Source: Chromatiaceae bacterium
GTDB taxonomy: Bacteria; Pseudomonadota; Gammaproteobacteria; Chromatiales; Chromatiaceae
Reading direction: 5' to 3'
DNA: 64,000 bases
Assembly: GCA_024235415.1 (NCBI GenBank)
Contig: JACKML010000002.1
Span: forward strand, 372,001 to 436,000
Shown here: one piece after another, positions 1-9,329 of the stretch
Layout of the letters: the number at the start of each line of letters is the position of its first letter
How positions within the stretch are numbered: position 1 is the first letter of the stretch
Program-made: the position numbers and the translations under genes
The notes under the pieces: generated by a model
The model's input: the letters and a program-made list of their open reading frames with translations, nothing else
What the model was told of the DNA's origin: nothing
Databases searched by the model: none

Positions 1-353
1 GTGGCTGGGGGCGGGTCATCAACATCGCCTCGGTCAACGGCCAGAAGGGTTGTTTCGGCCAGACCAACTACTGCGCAGCCAAGGCCGGGATGCACGGATT
101 CACGATGGCGCTGGCACAGGAAGTGGCACGCAAAGGCGTCACGGTGAACACGGTGTCACCCGGGTATATCGCCACCGACATGGTGATGGCGGTGCGCGAA
201 GACGTACGTGAGCAGATCATTGCGCAGATTCCGGCCGGTCGCCTGGGCAGGCCGGAAGAGATCGCGGCACTGGTCGCGTTCCTCGCGTCGGAGGATGCGG
301 GGTTCATCACTGGCGCCAACTTCGCGTCCAATGGCGGCCAGCACATGCATTGA
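1..353 (+). CDS. phaB: Acetoacetyl-CoA reductase PhaB, C-terminal part (cut by window start)
   Basis: This is the 3' part of a short-chain dehydrogenase; codons begin at base 3. The SDR catalytic segment is visible: serine in NIASVNGQKG, then the Tyr-x-x-x-Lys motif as YCAAK. It is followed by the typical PhaB end, with VNTVSPGYIATDM, the RLGRPEEIA loop and a GANFASNGGQHMH tail. PhaB reduces acetoacetyl-CoA with NADPH to (R)-3-hydroxybutyryl-CoA, the monomer for polyhydroxybutyrate. The regulator phaR follows 116 bases later, which supports the call over a generic FabG. The N-terminal Rossmann part lies outside the window. Confidence 0.9.
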   Translation, partial: GWGRVINIASVNGQKGCFGQTNYCAAKAGMHGFTMALAQEVARKGVTVNTVSPGYIATDMVMAVREDVREQIIAQIPAGRLGRPEEIAALVAFLASEDAGFITGANFASNGGQHMH

Positions 354-407
354 TTATGCAGTGCGCCGGGAATCCAATGCCTTATGCTTTTTGCCGGCGG
401 GGTTCCG

Positions 408-413
408 TATAAT
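408..413 (+). promoter_or_regulatory. Likely -10 box of the phaR promoter
   Basis: A perfect TATAAT lies in the 116-base gap between phaB and phaR, 57 bases before the phaR start. The matching -35 position (385-390, TGCTTT, 17-base spacer) is weak, so the promoter is either activated or read at modest level. phaR also has a clear ribosome site, GAGGAG at 455-460, eight or nine bases before its ATG. Confidence 0.45.
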
Positions 414-469
414 GACCCTGCAAACGGTATGCGTTTATTGAAAATCTACGGCGTGAGGAGTGCCGTGTT

Positions 470-919
470 ATGGCTGCTGAGCGACTGATAAAAAAATACC
501 CCAACCGCCGCCTGTACGACACCACCGAGAGCCGCTACATCACACTCGACGAAGTGCGCGAGATGGTGCTGAAAGAGATCCCGTTCAAGGTGATCGATCG
601 CCAGAGCGAGGAAGACATCACGCGCAACATCCTGCTGCAGATCATCATGGAGCAGGAATCCGGCGGTGAACCGCTGTTCTCCGCTGACGTGCTGTCGCGT
701 TTCATCAAGAACTATGGCGAGGCCACGCAGACCGGGTTTGCCGAATACCTCGATACCAGCCTGCAGTTCTTCAGCGAGCAGCAGAAGGTCATCCAGACAC
801 AGATGGGCAAGGCGCTGGAAGGGACACCGATGGACTACTGGGTGAAACTCGGCGAACAGAACATGAAGCTCTGGCAGGACATGCTCAGCACCTCCAGCGA
901 TCGCAAAAAGAAGTCCTGA
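470..919 (+). CDS. phaR: Polyhydroxyalkanoate synthesis repressor PhaR
   Basis: 149 aa, a usual length for a short PhaR. The N-terminal PHB accumulation regulator DNA-binding domain is plain (about residues 5-65): LIKKYPNRRLYDTTESRYIT, then KVIDRQSEEDITRNILLQII. The second half carries the PHB-binding repeat region (LFSADVLSRFIKNYG). PhaR binds DNA and PHB granules and represses phasin and granule genes until polymer appears. It sits directly after phaB, as in many PHB producers. The start has a GAGGAG ribosome site and no nearby rival. Confidence 0.95.
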   Translation: MAAERLIKKYPNRRLYDTTESRYITLDEVREMVLKEIPFKVIDRQSEEDITRNILLQIIMEQESGGEPLFSADVLSRFIKNYGEATQTGFAEYLDTSLQFFSEQQKVIQTQMGKALEGTPMDYWVKLGEQNMKLWQDMLSTSSDRKKKS

Positions 920-1028
920 CCCACCCCGGCGGCAGGCGCATTAAGCGCCGCACAGCCAACCAATCACATTGCCTTCGCGGCATTGCATCCCTATCCTTGG
1001 CGACCTGGCAAACCCGGGATAACAAGCA

Positions 1029-1328
1029 ATGTCGAGAATCCGCGTCACCGAAAAGGATGGCAAGACCACGATCATCGTCACTGGCGATTTCACCTTCGAA
1101 GTGAACCGCGATTTTCGCAATGCCTATCAGGCCCTGCCCGCCGGCAAACCGGTGACAGTGGATTTTTCAAACTCGAACTACGTCGACAGCGCCGGACTGG
1201 GCATGCTGATCCGCCTGCGCGAACATGTCGGAAAAGACGCCAAATCCGTCACCCTGACTGGCGCCAATGCGACGATCAAGACGATCTTCGAGGTCGCCAA
1301 TTTCGGCCAGATTTTCCGCATCGCCTGA
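1029..1328 (+). CDS. STAS-domain protein (anti-sigma factor antagonist type)
   Basis: 99 aa covering one STAS domain. The switch region reads DFSNSNYVDSAGLGMLIRLR, in which Ser of DSAGLG matches the phosphorylatable serine of SpoIIAA-like antagonists. Such proteins take part in partner-switching with a serine kinase anti-sigma factor and a PP2C phosphatase. Neither partner is in this window, so the regulated sigma factor or effector is unknown. It stands alone between phaR and sthA and ends before a strong hairpin at 1396-1419. Confidence 0.85.
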   Translation: MSRIRVTEKDGKTTIIVTGDFTFEVNRDFRNAYQALPAGKPVTVDFSNSNYVDSAGLGMLIRLREHVGKDAKSVTLTGANATIKTIFEVANFGQIFRIA

Positions 1329-1383
1329 CGCTCATGGTGTTTTCCTCCCCGGAACATGCGACGGCATGACACCATGACCGTTG

Positions 1384-1420
1384 CCCTCACCCCATCCCTC
1401 TCCCGCGTGCGGGAGAGGGG
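1384..1420. terminator. Bidirectional hairpin repeat between converging STAS gene and sthA
   Basis: An 11-bp perfect stem (1396-1406 with 1409-1419; left arm CCCTCTCCCGC, loop GT) is preceded by CCCTCACCCCAT. It sits between two convergent genes. The unit resembles a dispersed GC-rich hairpin repeat that is common in gamma- and betaproteobacterial genomes. No T-run follows on either strand, so it may work as a transcription roadblock or mRNA stabiliser rather than as a classic intrinsic terminator. Confidence 0.6.
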
Positions 1421-1459
1421 GACGAGGAGACGCTTCGCGTTGTCTCACCTTATCGGCTT

Positions 1460-2851
<1,392 letters not shown>

Positions 2852-3046
2852 TGCATCACCCCTGGCCACGAAGCGCCCACTATGCCGCACCCGATGAGAT
2901 TGCGTCATGTTTTAACACAATGCTCTGCGTCGCGTTCCACCAAGGGTAGCGCGCCGTGGACGCGGGCAGTCAGGCCGCAGAATTGGGCTAAAGTTCAAGA
3001 ACAGGTCTGCACGGACATCGAGTCATTTCCCGCGACGGAGGTAACC

Positions 3047-3292
3047 GTGGATTTTCAGGAATTGTTGCGGCGATACATCCTCCCGCACTGGATCGAAGAC
3101 CAGTCACCGGACGCCGAACACCCGCACCGACGACGCTACACCGTCGCGTACAGGCGCAAACAACGCATCGTCAAGAACGTCTGGATCGCCAGCGGACTGG
3201 TGATGATTGTCCAGGCCTCTCCGGCTATCATTGCAGGCATGCTGTTAGGCACCACATTCCTTTCATTTGTCATACTCGACGAGACCCCTTGA
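3047..3292 (+). CDS. Small membrane protein of unknown function (81 aa)
   Basis: A GTG start at 3047 is preceded by a full GGAGG (3037-3041), five bases away, which settles the start in a longer open frame. The first 45 residues are polar and arginine-rich (EHPHRRRYTVAYRRK). The C-terminal 35 residues (NVWIASGLVMIVQASPAIIA onward) are hydrophobic, enough for one long or two short membrane segments. It is divergent from sthA and 18 bases ahead of another small gene, probably in one transcript. I do not recognise the family. Confidence 0.65.
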   Translation: MDFQELLRRYILPHWIEDQSPDAEHPHRRRYTVAYRRKQRIVKNVWIASGLVMIVQASPAIIAGMLLGTTFLSFVILDETP

Positions 3293-3310
3293 GCTGAGTC
3301 TGATCCCGCC

Positions 3311-3613
3311 ATGCCTTTTTTCGATGCCAACCCGCTGCACAAGCTCGCCTTTGAACCCGGCGATGCCGAGGCGGTACTCGACCTGCAGGGAATGCCCGAC
3401 GAACAGGCGCTACAGGCCGTCGAGCAGTTGCTGCGGACACCACAATCCGCCAGCTCCTACCTGATCCGCTTCGACGCTGCAGCAGAGGACGGGCGCGAGA
3501 CGCTGTTCCTGCCGTTGGGCCGCCGGCTGTTACAGGCCCGACGCGACGGCCAACTCGCGCGCTGCCTGCCCGCTGCCGATGGCGCGGGTTACTTCATCGC
3601 CTTCACCGATTGA
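3311..3613 (+). CDS. Conserved-looking 100-aa protein of unknown function
   Basis: The product is soluble and acidic with no membrane segment. It contains DLQGMPDEQALQAVEQLL, which vaguely recalls the DLHG-xxxxEAL start of Smr domains, followed by SSYLIRFDAAAEDGRETLFL and a C-terminal GYFIAFTD. The Smr resemblance is only partial, because there is no HGxG second motif. Coding character and the short distance from the upstream membrane gene make it a believable gene. Its stop lies 13 bases before the first REP element. Confidence 0.6.
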   Translation: MPFFDANPLHKLAFEPGDAEAVLDLQGMPDEQALQAVEQLLRTPQSASSYLIRFDAAAEDGRETLFLPLGRRLLQARRDGQLARCLPAADGAGYFIAFTD

Positions 3614-3626
3614 TATCAGTGAGTGC

Positions 3627-3983
3627 GTAGGAGCCGAGCCCCCTCGGCGATAACCGCACCGAAGCCTATCGGCCAGAGGCTGGCCTCCTACGGGTCGGTG
3701 CTCCCGGCAATCCCACCACCCAATGCGTTCGTAGGAGCCGAGCCCCCTCGGCGATAACCGCCCGATGATTTCGTAGGAGCCGAGCCCTCTCGGCGATTGC
3801 CGCCCGATGATTTCGTAGGAGCCGAGCCCCCTCGGCGATTGCCGCGCCAGATCCAATCGGCCAGGGGCTGGCCTCCTACGGGGTGTTGCTCCCGGCAATC
3901 CCACCACCCAATGCGTTCGTAGGAGCCGAGCCCTCTCGGCGATTGCCGCGCCAGATCCTATCGGCCAGGGGCTGGCCTCCTAC
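3627..3983. repeat. Cluster of eight GTAG-type REP elements in BIME arrangement
   Basis: Five direct units start GTAGGAGCCGAGCCC and end TCGGCGAT: 3627-3651, 3731-3755, 3773-3797, 3815-3839 and 3919-3943. Three inverted units have the reverse complement core GGCCAGCCCCTGGCC: 3668-3691, 3856-3879 and 3960-3983. Each unit folds into a short GC hairpin after the GTAG. Direct and inverted units alternate in a 104-bp period (3627 to 3731, and 3815 to 3919), and two extra direct units are 42 bp apart. The layout matches the REP/BIME family linked to RAYT (TnpA-REP) transposases. No RAYT gene is in this window. The last unit overlaps the 3' end of mrfB. Confidence 0.85.
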
Positions 3984-5179
3984 GGGGTGTTGCTCCCGGC
4001 AATCCCACCACCCAATGGCAACGGCAGATTGCTGCCGATCTTGCCCTGCAGCCGCCCGCACCTGGTACTGCGCTCGGATGGCTCGCAGACGGCCGCAAAA
4101 TCAATCGCGCGGCGGTAGTCGCGTCTGCGGTGCTCGTAGTACTTGCTGAGTTCGCTGGCGGCCAGGGTGCTGCCAGCGGCGTGCAATTGCAGCCACAGCG
4201 CCTCTGCCCTCGCCCATTCCCCGCACCGCCGGTACAGCGCAGCAAGCTGTAGTGTGCCCGCCTCGTCGAGATGGGCAACTGCCGCTTCCAGCACCCGGCA
4301 GGCCAACGACTCGTGACCGGCCTGCTGCCAGGCGCGACTGATCGCGGCATGATCGACCCTGGCCTCGCCACGGCCAGCGTAGTCACGTAACAGATCGCGG
4401 TGCAACAGTGCCAGTGATGCCACGTCCTGGAAGTTGTGCTGCAACACGCCACCAAGCGGTGCTGTCGAACCGCGTCGCAGCCACGCCTGCCACGCTGCCG
4501 GCGCCTCGGACCCGGGCAGGTCGCCGGCCCGGTGCAGATCCAGCAGGCGCTTCTCGGCTGTCTGCAGACGACAGTCTGGCCAATACCGTCGATAGGCGCG
4601 ACGCACCGTGTACATCAGGTCGAGATGCCGCAGCCTGCCCAGTCCATCGGCTACGCGCTGCATCGCACAGCGTGCGTCCAGCAACGGCAGATCGAAGCAC
4701 TTGCCGTTGTAACTGACCAGCACGGCATCACGCCCGACCCAGTCGACCAGTTCGCGCAGCATCACCGCCTCGGCGGCAAAGCTGCCCAGCAGGTACTGGC
4801 GGACCGACAGCGTCCGTGCATCGGTATAGCGTGCAACCCCGACCATGAACGCAAGATTGCCTACCCCGCCGGACAGCCCGGTGGTCTCGGTATCGAGGTA
4901 TACCCAGTCGGGATCGCGCAGACCTTGCACCTCCGGCAGCATCGTCAGGTCTGGCGGGTCACCCTGGCATCCGGGCAATGCGTAGGCATGCTCGCGCAGC
5001 AGCAGCGAATCACCGTGCACGTCCGCCTGCAGCGCCCGTGCAAGTGCGTCGATGCGCGGTGGTGACACGGCCTTCGCCGTGCGTCGGCCATCCAGCCGCT
5101 GCAGCTGGTGCGCCAGCGTGTCGGGCGTCTGTTCGGCAGGACGGCCGCGCAGACGATCGAGTCGCCCGGCGAGGTTCAT
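3980..5179 (-). CDS. mrfB: MrfB/YprB-like 3'-5' exonuclease with helical C-terminal region
   Basis: 399 aa. The ribonuclease-H-like DEDD exonuclease core (about residues 95-250) shows YLDTETTGL, then SYNGKCFDLPLL, then HNFQDVASL, which supply the acidic metal ligands. The C-terminal 110 residues are TPR-like helices (LAALYRRCGEWARAEALWLQ). The ATG at 5179 overlaps the stop of mrfA as ATGA, so translation is coupled. In Bacillus, MrfA and MrfB act together in repair of mitomycin C damage. The last residues (LGGGIAGSNTP) are encoded by REP-cluster sequence and the stop codon is the TAG of a REP GTAG motif, so the C-terminus was probably altered by repeat insertion. Confidence 0.88.
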   Translation of the reverse strand: MNLAGRLDRLRGRPAEQTPDTLAHQLQRLDGRRTAKAVSPPRIDALARALQADVHGDSLLLREHAYALPGCQGDPPDLTMLPEVQGLRDPDWVYLDTETTGLSGGVGNLAFMVGVARYTDARTLSVRQYLLGSFAAEAVMLRELVDWVGRDAVLVSYNGKCFDLPLLDARCAMQRVADGLGRLRHLDLMYTVRRAYRRYWPDCRLQTAEKRLLDLHRAGDLPGSEAPAAWQAWLRRGSTAPLGGVLQHNFQDVASLALLHRDLLRDYAGRGEARVDHAAISRAWQQAGHESLACRVLEAAVAHLDEAGTLQLAALYRRCGEWARAEALWLQLHAAGSTLAASELSKYYEHRRRDYRRAIDFAAVCEPSERSTRCGRLQGKIGSNLPLPLGGGIAGSNTP

Positions 5180-7596
5180 GCCGGCCGCGGCGCCACGTCG
5201 GCAGCAGCGGCAAACAGCCCCAGCACGGTCGCTGCGAGTGCACGCGGCGAATAGCCACGTTCCTCGTCGCTGGCCAGCACGGGTCCGACACACGACGGAC
5301 AGCCGTAGCGGCAGTCGCAGCGTTCGACCAGCTCCAGGGCACCGCGCACCACCTCGGCCTGACGCGCATACAAAGGCTCGGACAGACCGATGCCACCCGG
5401 ATGGTTGTCATACAGGAATACCGCGGGGCGGAACGCACCCTGGTAATCGGGCGCGATCTCCTCGCCAGAGACGTCACGCATCTGCCCCCGCCCGTTGGCG
5501 CCCTGCGTCGCGAACCACTTGCCATCACCGTCACCGACCGCGCGCCCCAGGTCCGAGGTCTCACTCATCATCTGCAGCGCGGCGACGTGGTGCATCGCAT
5601 AGGCCGCACCGAGAAAACCATCCAGCGCCATCTGCCGCGACGGCAAGGCACGTTCGAGCTCGCCCGGGCGGATCTCCCACCACGCCGCAGTGGTGTGCAT
5701 CTCCTGGTCCGGCAGGTTGATGTTGCCGTAGCCGATGTTCTCGTGGGTGTAGTAGCGGATCTTCTTGTAGCCGGCGAAACGCCGCACCAGGTGCACCTCC
5801 CCATGTGCCACGCGTGCCTGTGCCGTGGCCCGTTCGGCGAAGCGCTCGAGGATCTTCAACCGCGTGTACACGATCGCATCCGTGTAGTAGTCGGCACGGG
5901 TCGGCCGCACATAGGCCTTGCGCCCGTCCCAGTCGAGCGACTCGACCTGGTACGGCGCCGCCTGCAGCATGTAGATCGCGCCCGGATAGATCGTCTCCGG
6001 CGCCGAGCTGAAGTCGACCTCGGCGATGACCTGACGGCTGTCGTGGTCCTGGTCGACCACCAGGAAATTACCCTCGGCCACTGAGCGCAGCGACACCGCG
6101 TTGGCCGGATAGGCATCGGTCGCCCAGTGCCAGGTGTCGCCCTCGAGGTGCACCACGCCCTCGTCGCCCAGGTACTGCAGAAACTGCTCCAGCGGATGCC
6201 GGCTGCCAAACCGCTCGTCGGCGTGGAACGGCAGCTCGAACGCGGCGCAGCGCACGTGGTCGAGCAGCACCAGCAGCTGATCGGGGTCGATGCGCGCGTG
6301 CTCGGGCGAGGCACCGAGAAAGAAATCCGGGTTGCGCACGATGTACTGATCCAGCGGCTCGCTGCCGGCGACCAGCACGCCGAGCGAGGTGCGGTTGCGG
6401 CGCCCGGCGCGGCCGAGGCGCTGCCAGGTCGCCGCGATGCTGCCCGGATAGCCGTTCAGCACGCAGACATCGAGGCTGCCGATATCGACGCCGAGCTCCA
6501 GCGCCGAGGTGCTGATCACGCAATCGATGCTGCCGTCACGCAGGCGCCGCTCGGTCTCGCGCCGCTGCGTCGGCAGATAACCACCACGGTAGGCGAACAC
6601 GCGCGGCGGCCGGCGCGGGTCCTTGTCGAACACGTCCTTCAGGTACTTGGTCAGCACCTCGACCATCAGCCGCGAGCGTGCGAACACGATGCTCTTGAGA
6701 CCGATCCGCGTGGCCAGACGCGCGATACGGTTGGTCTGCGAGCGCGCCGAGGCACGCAGCCCCAGATCGGGATTGATCACCGGCGGGTTCCACAACAGCA
6801 GCCGGCGCTCACCCTGCGGCGCGCCGCTGCGCGTCACCGCGGCGACGTCCTCGCCGAGCAGCCGGGTGGCCAGCTCGACCGGGTTGGCGATGGTCGCCGA
6901 GCAGAACACGAACTGCGGCGAGGCACCGTAGAACGCGAGGATGCGCTTGAGGCGCCGGATCAGGTTGGCGACGTGCGCCCCGAACACGCCACGGTAGGTG
7001 TGCATCTCGTCGATCACGACGTATTGCAGGTTCTCGAAGAACTGCGCCCACTTGGTGTGATGCGGCAGGATCGCCTGGTGCAGCATGTCCGGGTTGCTGA
7101 CCACGATGTCGCCGCGCGTGCGCACCGCCTTGCGCGCATCGCCGGGCGTGTCGCCGTCGAAGGTGTAGGCACGCACGCCCAGTTCACCGGCCTTGTTCAG
7201 TTCGAGCAGTTCGGCGACCTGGTCCTGCGCCAGTGCCTTGGTCGGGAACAGGTACAGCGCCTTGCCCTGCCCGTTGCACACAGCCTGCAGCACCGGCAGG
7301 TTGTAGCACAGCGTCTTGCCCGAGGCGGTCGGCGTCACCACGACGAAGTGGCGGCCCTCGCCGGCCAGCCGCCAGGCCTCGGCCTGGTGCGCATACAGCT
7401 CGTGGATGCCGCGTGCACGCAGCGCCCGCAGCAGTCGCTCATCAAGCCCGGCCGGCAGTGGCGCGGTCTGCGCCGGACGTGCCGGCAGCGTCAACTCGGC
7501 GCAGATGCGCCCGGCGTATTTCGTCTTCAGGCGACGGGTCAGCCGGTCGACCGGATCGTTCGGTTCGGAGGAGACGGGCAACGGCAATGCCGACAT
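5176..7596 (-). CDS. mrfA: MrfA/YprA-like DEAD/DEAH helicase
   Basis: 806 aa superfamily 2 helicase. Motif I is TPTASGKTLCYNLP, motif II VVIDEMHTYRG, motif III FCSATIANP, motif VI WQRLGRAGRRN. The C-terminal zinc site is CDCRYGCPSC, the four-cysteine MrfA signature. With the overlapping mrfB it forms a helicase-nuclease pair for DNA damage repair. I place the start at 7596 (MSALPLPVSS); 32 more in-frame codons upstream run through the lexA-mrfA control region and look non-coding. A GAAC-N7-GAAC box, read on the minus strand, lies just before this start, suggesting joint control with lexA. Confidence 0.92.
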   Translation of the reverse strand: MSALPLPVSSEPNDPVDRLTRRLKTKYAGRICAELTLPARPAQTAPLPAGLDERLLRALRARGIHELYAHQAEAWRLAGEGRHFVVVTPTASGKTLCYNLPVLQAVCNGQGKALYLFPTKALAQDQVAELLELNKAGELGVRAYTFDGDTPGDARKAVRTRGDIVVSNPDMLHQAILPHHTKWAQFFENLQYVVIDEMHTYRGVFGAHVANLIRRLKRILAFYGASPQFVFCSATIANPVELATRLLGEDVAAVTRSGAPQGERRLLLWNPPVINPDLGLRASARSQTNRIARLATRIGLKSIVFARSRLMVEVLTKYLKDVFDKDPRRPPRVFAYRGGYLPTQRRETERRLRDGSIDCVISTSALELGVDIGSLDVCVLNGYPGSIAATWQRLGRAGRRNRTSLGVLVAGSEPLDQYIVRNPDFFLGASPEHARIDPDQLLVLLDHVRCAAFELPFHADERFGSRHPLEQFLQYLGDEGVVHLEGDTWHWATDAYPANAVSLRSVAEGNFLVVDQDHDSRQVIAEVDFSSAPETIYPGAIYMLQAAPYQVESLDWDGRKAYVRPTRADYYTDAIVYTRLKILERFAERATAQARVAHGEVHLVRRFAGYKKIRYYTHENIGYGNINLPDQEMHTTAAWWEIRPGELERALPSRQMALDGFLGAAYAMHHVAALQMMSETSDLGRAVGDGDGKWFATQGANGRGQMRDVSGEEIAPDYQGAFRPAVFLYDNHPGGIGLSEPLYARQAEVVRGALELVERCDCRYGCPSCVGPVLASDEERGYSPRALAATVLGLFAAAADVAPRPA

Positions 7597-7602
7597 GGCA
7601 AA

Positions 7603-7651
7603 GTTCTCTTGATGTTCTATAATCAGCAGCAGTATAGAACAGATACAGAAC
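7603..7651. promoter_or_regulatory. Divergent lexA/mrfA control region with two candidate LexA boxes
   Basis: Box A, 7637-7651 on the plus strand, reads GAAC-AGATACA-GAAC before lexA. Box B, 7603-7617, reads GAAC-ATCAAGA-GAAC on the minus strand before mrfA. Both are preceded by TAT and followed by TTT, giving TATAGAAC-N6-AGAACTTT. A further GAAC at 7670 keeps an 11-base phase. The boxes also create an inverted repeat TGTTCTATA/TATAGAACA (7613-7621, 7633-7641). A lexA promoter is likely at TTGATG (7609-7614), 18-base spacer, TATAGA (7633-7638), which box A overlaps. This is not the enterobacterial CTGT-N8-ACAG box. Confidence 0.7.
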
Positions 7652-7676
7652 TTTTCGGCAACACAGCGAGAACAGC

Positions 7677-8297
7677 ATGGTCCCTCCGACACTCACCCGG
7701 CGCCAGCAGGAAATCCACGAATACCTGCGCGAACACCTCGACGACTTCCCTCACCCGCCGACGCTCGACGAACTGTGCGACGCGCTCGGCCTGAGCTCGC
7801 GCGGCTCGCTGCACAAGCAGATCCAGGCCCTGATCGAGGCCGGGCTGGTCGAGCCGATGAACAACCTGCGCCGCGGCATCCGCCTCGTTGAAGAGGACAT
7901 GCCGCCGATGGGCGACAGCGACGCCCTGCCGCTGTACGGCTACATCGCGGCGGGCCGGCCGATCGAGGCGATCCGCAACCCGGAGATGATCGACGTGCCG
8001 GCGCAGCTGCGCTCCAGCAAGCCCTGTTATGTCCTCGAGGTGCGCGGCGACTCGATGATCGAGGAAGGCATCCTCGACGGCGACTGGGTGGTGATCGAAC
8101 ACCGTGACCAGGCGCGCAACGGCGAGATCGTGGTGGCCCTGGTCGACGGTGAAGAGGCGACACTCAAGCGCCTGGAGGCGAAATCCGGCGAGGTGGTGCT
8201 GCACCCGGCCAACAGCAGTCTGGCGGCGATGCACTACAGCCCGGAGCGCGTGCAGGTGCAGGGCGTGCTGGTCGGCCAGATGCGGCGTTACCACTGA
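7677..8297 (+). CDS. lexA: SOS repressor LexA (divergent recognition helix)
   Basis: 206 aa. The N-terminal winged helix (residues 5-70) starts LTRRQQEIHEYL and has the recognition segment SSRGSLHKQIQALIEAG in place of the enterobacterial RSPNAAEEHLKAL. The S24 peptidase domain is intact: cleavage site Ala92-Gly93 (YIAAGRP), nucleophile Ser126 (RGDSM) and general base Lys164 (ATLKRLE). LexA represses DNA-damage genes until RecA filaments trigger self-cleavage. The altered recognition helix fits the non-standard boxes found upstream of it and of two other genes here. It is divergent from mrfA-mrfB. Confidence 0.95.
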   Translation: MVPPTLTRRQQEIHEYLREHLDDFPHPPTLDELCDALGLSSRGSLHKQIQALIEAGLVEPMNNLRRGIRLVEEDMPPMGDSDALPLYGYIAAGRPIEAIRNPEMIDVPAQLRSSKPCYVLEVRGDSMIEEGILDGDWVVIEHRDQARNGEIVVALVDGEEATLKRLEAKSGEVVLHPANSSLAAMHYSPERVQVQGVLVGQMRRYH

Positions 8298-8491
8298 CCC
8301 GGGCCGCCGGTAGCGCGGCAACGGTTGCGGCCGCGCGATGGCGCGGATCTCCCCTGTTCGGTGTGCACCGGCCCACTGCGCTGCAGATACCCGGCCAGAT
8401 GCCGCTATAGTGGCAACATCGAGGGTCTCGCAAGAGACGTGAACCCCGGCCACAGCGGAATCGTGGCCGCCGGAACAGGGAAGGCCCTGCC

Positions 8492-9217
8492 ATGGACCGA
8501 TACGCCGACGTCTTCAATGTTCGCGGGCACAAGTACGACGCCGCGATGCGCGCCTATCCGACCGCGCGCGATGAAGAATTCAGACAACTGTTCAAGGGCA
8601 TCGACACGGCCCCGCTCAAGCGCGTGTTCGACCTGCCGTCCGGCGGTGGCTACCTGCACCGCTTCATCGCCGCCAATGCACAACTGATCCAGTTCGACCC
8701 CTCGGCCGGCTTCGCCACCCAGGGCGTATTGCCGGTCGACCTCGAAAGCCCCGAGCTGCCCGCCCCGGGCGCCGACCTGATCGTCTCGCTCGCCGCGCTG
8801 CACCACGTCTCCAACAAGACGGGGTTCATACAAGCGGCGCTGGCGGCCCTGCGCCCCGGCGGCTGGCTGTGCATCGGCGACGTCGCGGCAGACTCCAACA
8901 TCACCCGCTTCCTCGATCAGTTCGTCGGCATGCACAACGGCATGGGGCATTCGGGCGACTACCTCGACCCGGAAAGCCGCGAATTCCAGACGGCGGTGCA
9001 ACAACAGGCCTCGCTCGTGCGCTGCGAAGTCGCGCCCTGCCCCTGGCACTTTGCCAACACCGACGACCTCGCCGAATTCTGCCGCAGCCTGTTCGGGCTG
9101 CTCGCCGTGGACGATGAATCACTGCTCAAGGCACTCGATGCGCAGGTCGGTATCACCACCGACACGACCGGCGTCTCGCTCGAATGGGAACTGCTGTACC
9201 TGCAGTTTCGGAAGTGA
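8492..9217 (+). CDS. Class I SAM-dependent methyltransferase, substrate unknown
   Basis: 241 aa with a Rossmann methyltransferase core. Motif I is VFDLPSGGGYL, where the usual GxGxG is loosened to PSGGG. The acidic strand-2 end is LIQFDPS, motif post-I is ADLIVSLAALHHV and motif III is ALRPGGWLCIGDV. The substrate cannot be read from the sequence. AGGGAAGG lies upstream of the ATG. The 194-base gap after lexA holds a possible -10 TATAGT at 8406-8411 and nothing else I can name. This is the last core-like gene before the cassette region. Confidence 0.8.
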   Translation: MDRYADVFNVRGHKYDAAMRAYPTARDEEFRQLFKGIDTAPLKRVFDLPSGGGYLHRFIAANAQLIQFDPSAGFATQGVLPVDLESPELPAPGADLIVSLAALHHVSNKTGFIQAALAALRPGGWLCIGDVAADSNITRFLDQFVGMHNGMGHSGDYLDPESREFQTAVQQQASLVRCEVAPCPWHFANTDDLAEFCRSLFGLLAVDDESLLKALDAQVGITTDTTGVSLEWELLYLQFRK

Positions 9218-9257
9218 ACTGGTGCAGACGCGCTACCAGATACGATCGCTCGTTGAG

Positions 9258-9276
9258 ATAGGCAGTCACTGCCTAT
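9258..9276. promoter_or_regulatory. 19-base palindrome ahead of the OLD nuclease gene
   Basis: ATAGGCAGT and ACTGCCTAT flank a single central C, a perfect 9-bp inverted repeat in the 112-base gap before the OLD-family gene. It overlaps a possible promoter (TTGAGA at 9253-9258 and TATGTC at 9274-9279, a short 15-base spacer). It resembles an operator rather than a terminator because no T-run follows. The binding protein is unknown. It lies outside the first cassette boundary at 9308. Confidence 0.4.
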
Positions 9277-9329
9277 GTCATTTCAGGCAATATCTGTCTA
9301 TCTAGCTGTTAAGCCAATAAGGAAATCAC

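Noticed and set aside
3627..3983. Possible CRISPR array, because of regularly spaced repeats
   Set aside because: Repeats alternate in orientation, the spacers between units repeat each other, and no cas genes are near; the REP/BIME reading explains all of it.
7613..7641. TGTTCTATA-N11-TATAGAACA as a single palindromic LexA site
   Set aside because: The inverted repeat follows automatically from two oppositely oriented GAAC-N7-GAAC boxes, and the third box at 20866 has only the direct repeat, so the direct repeat is the likelier unit.
6127..7794. A 555-aa open frame opposite mrfA, and other long antisense frames (for example 26 kb, 38.6-40.1 kb and 57-58.2 kb)
   Set aside because: They lie antisense to strongly conserved genes in GC-rich DNA and show no domain; they are codon-bias shadows.
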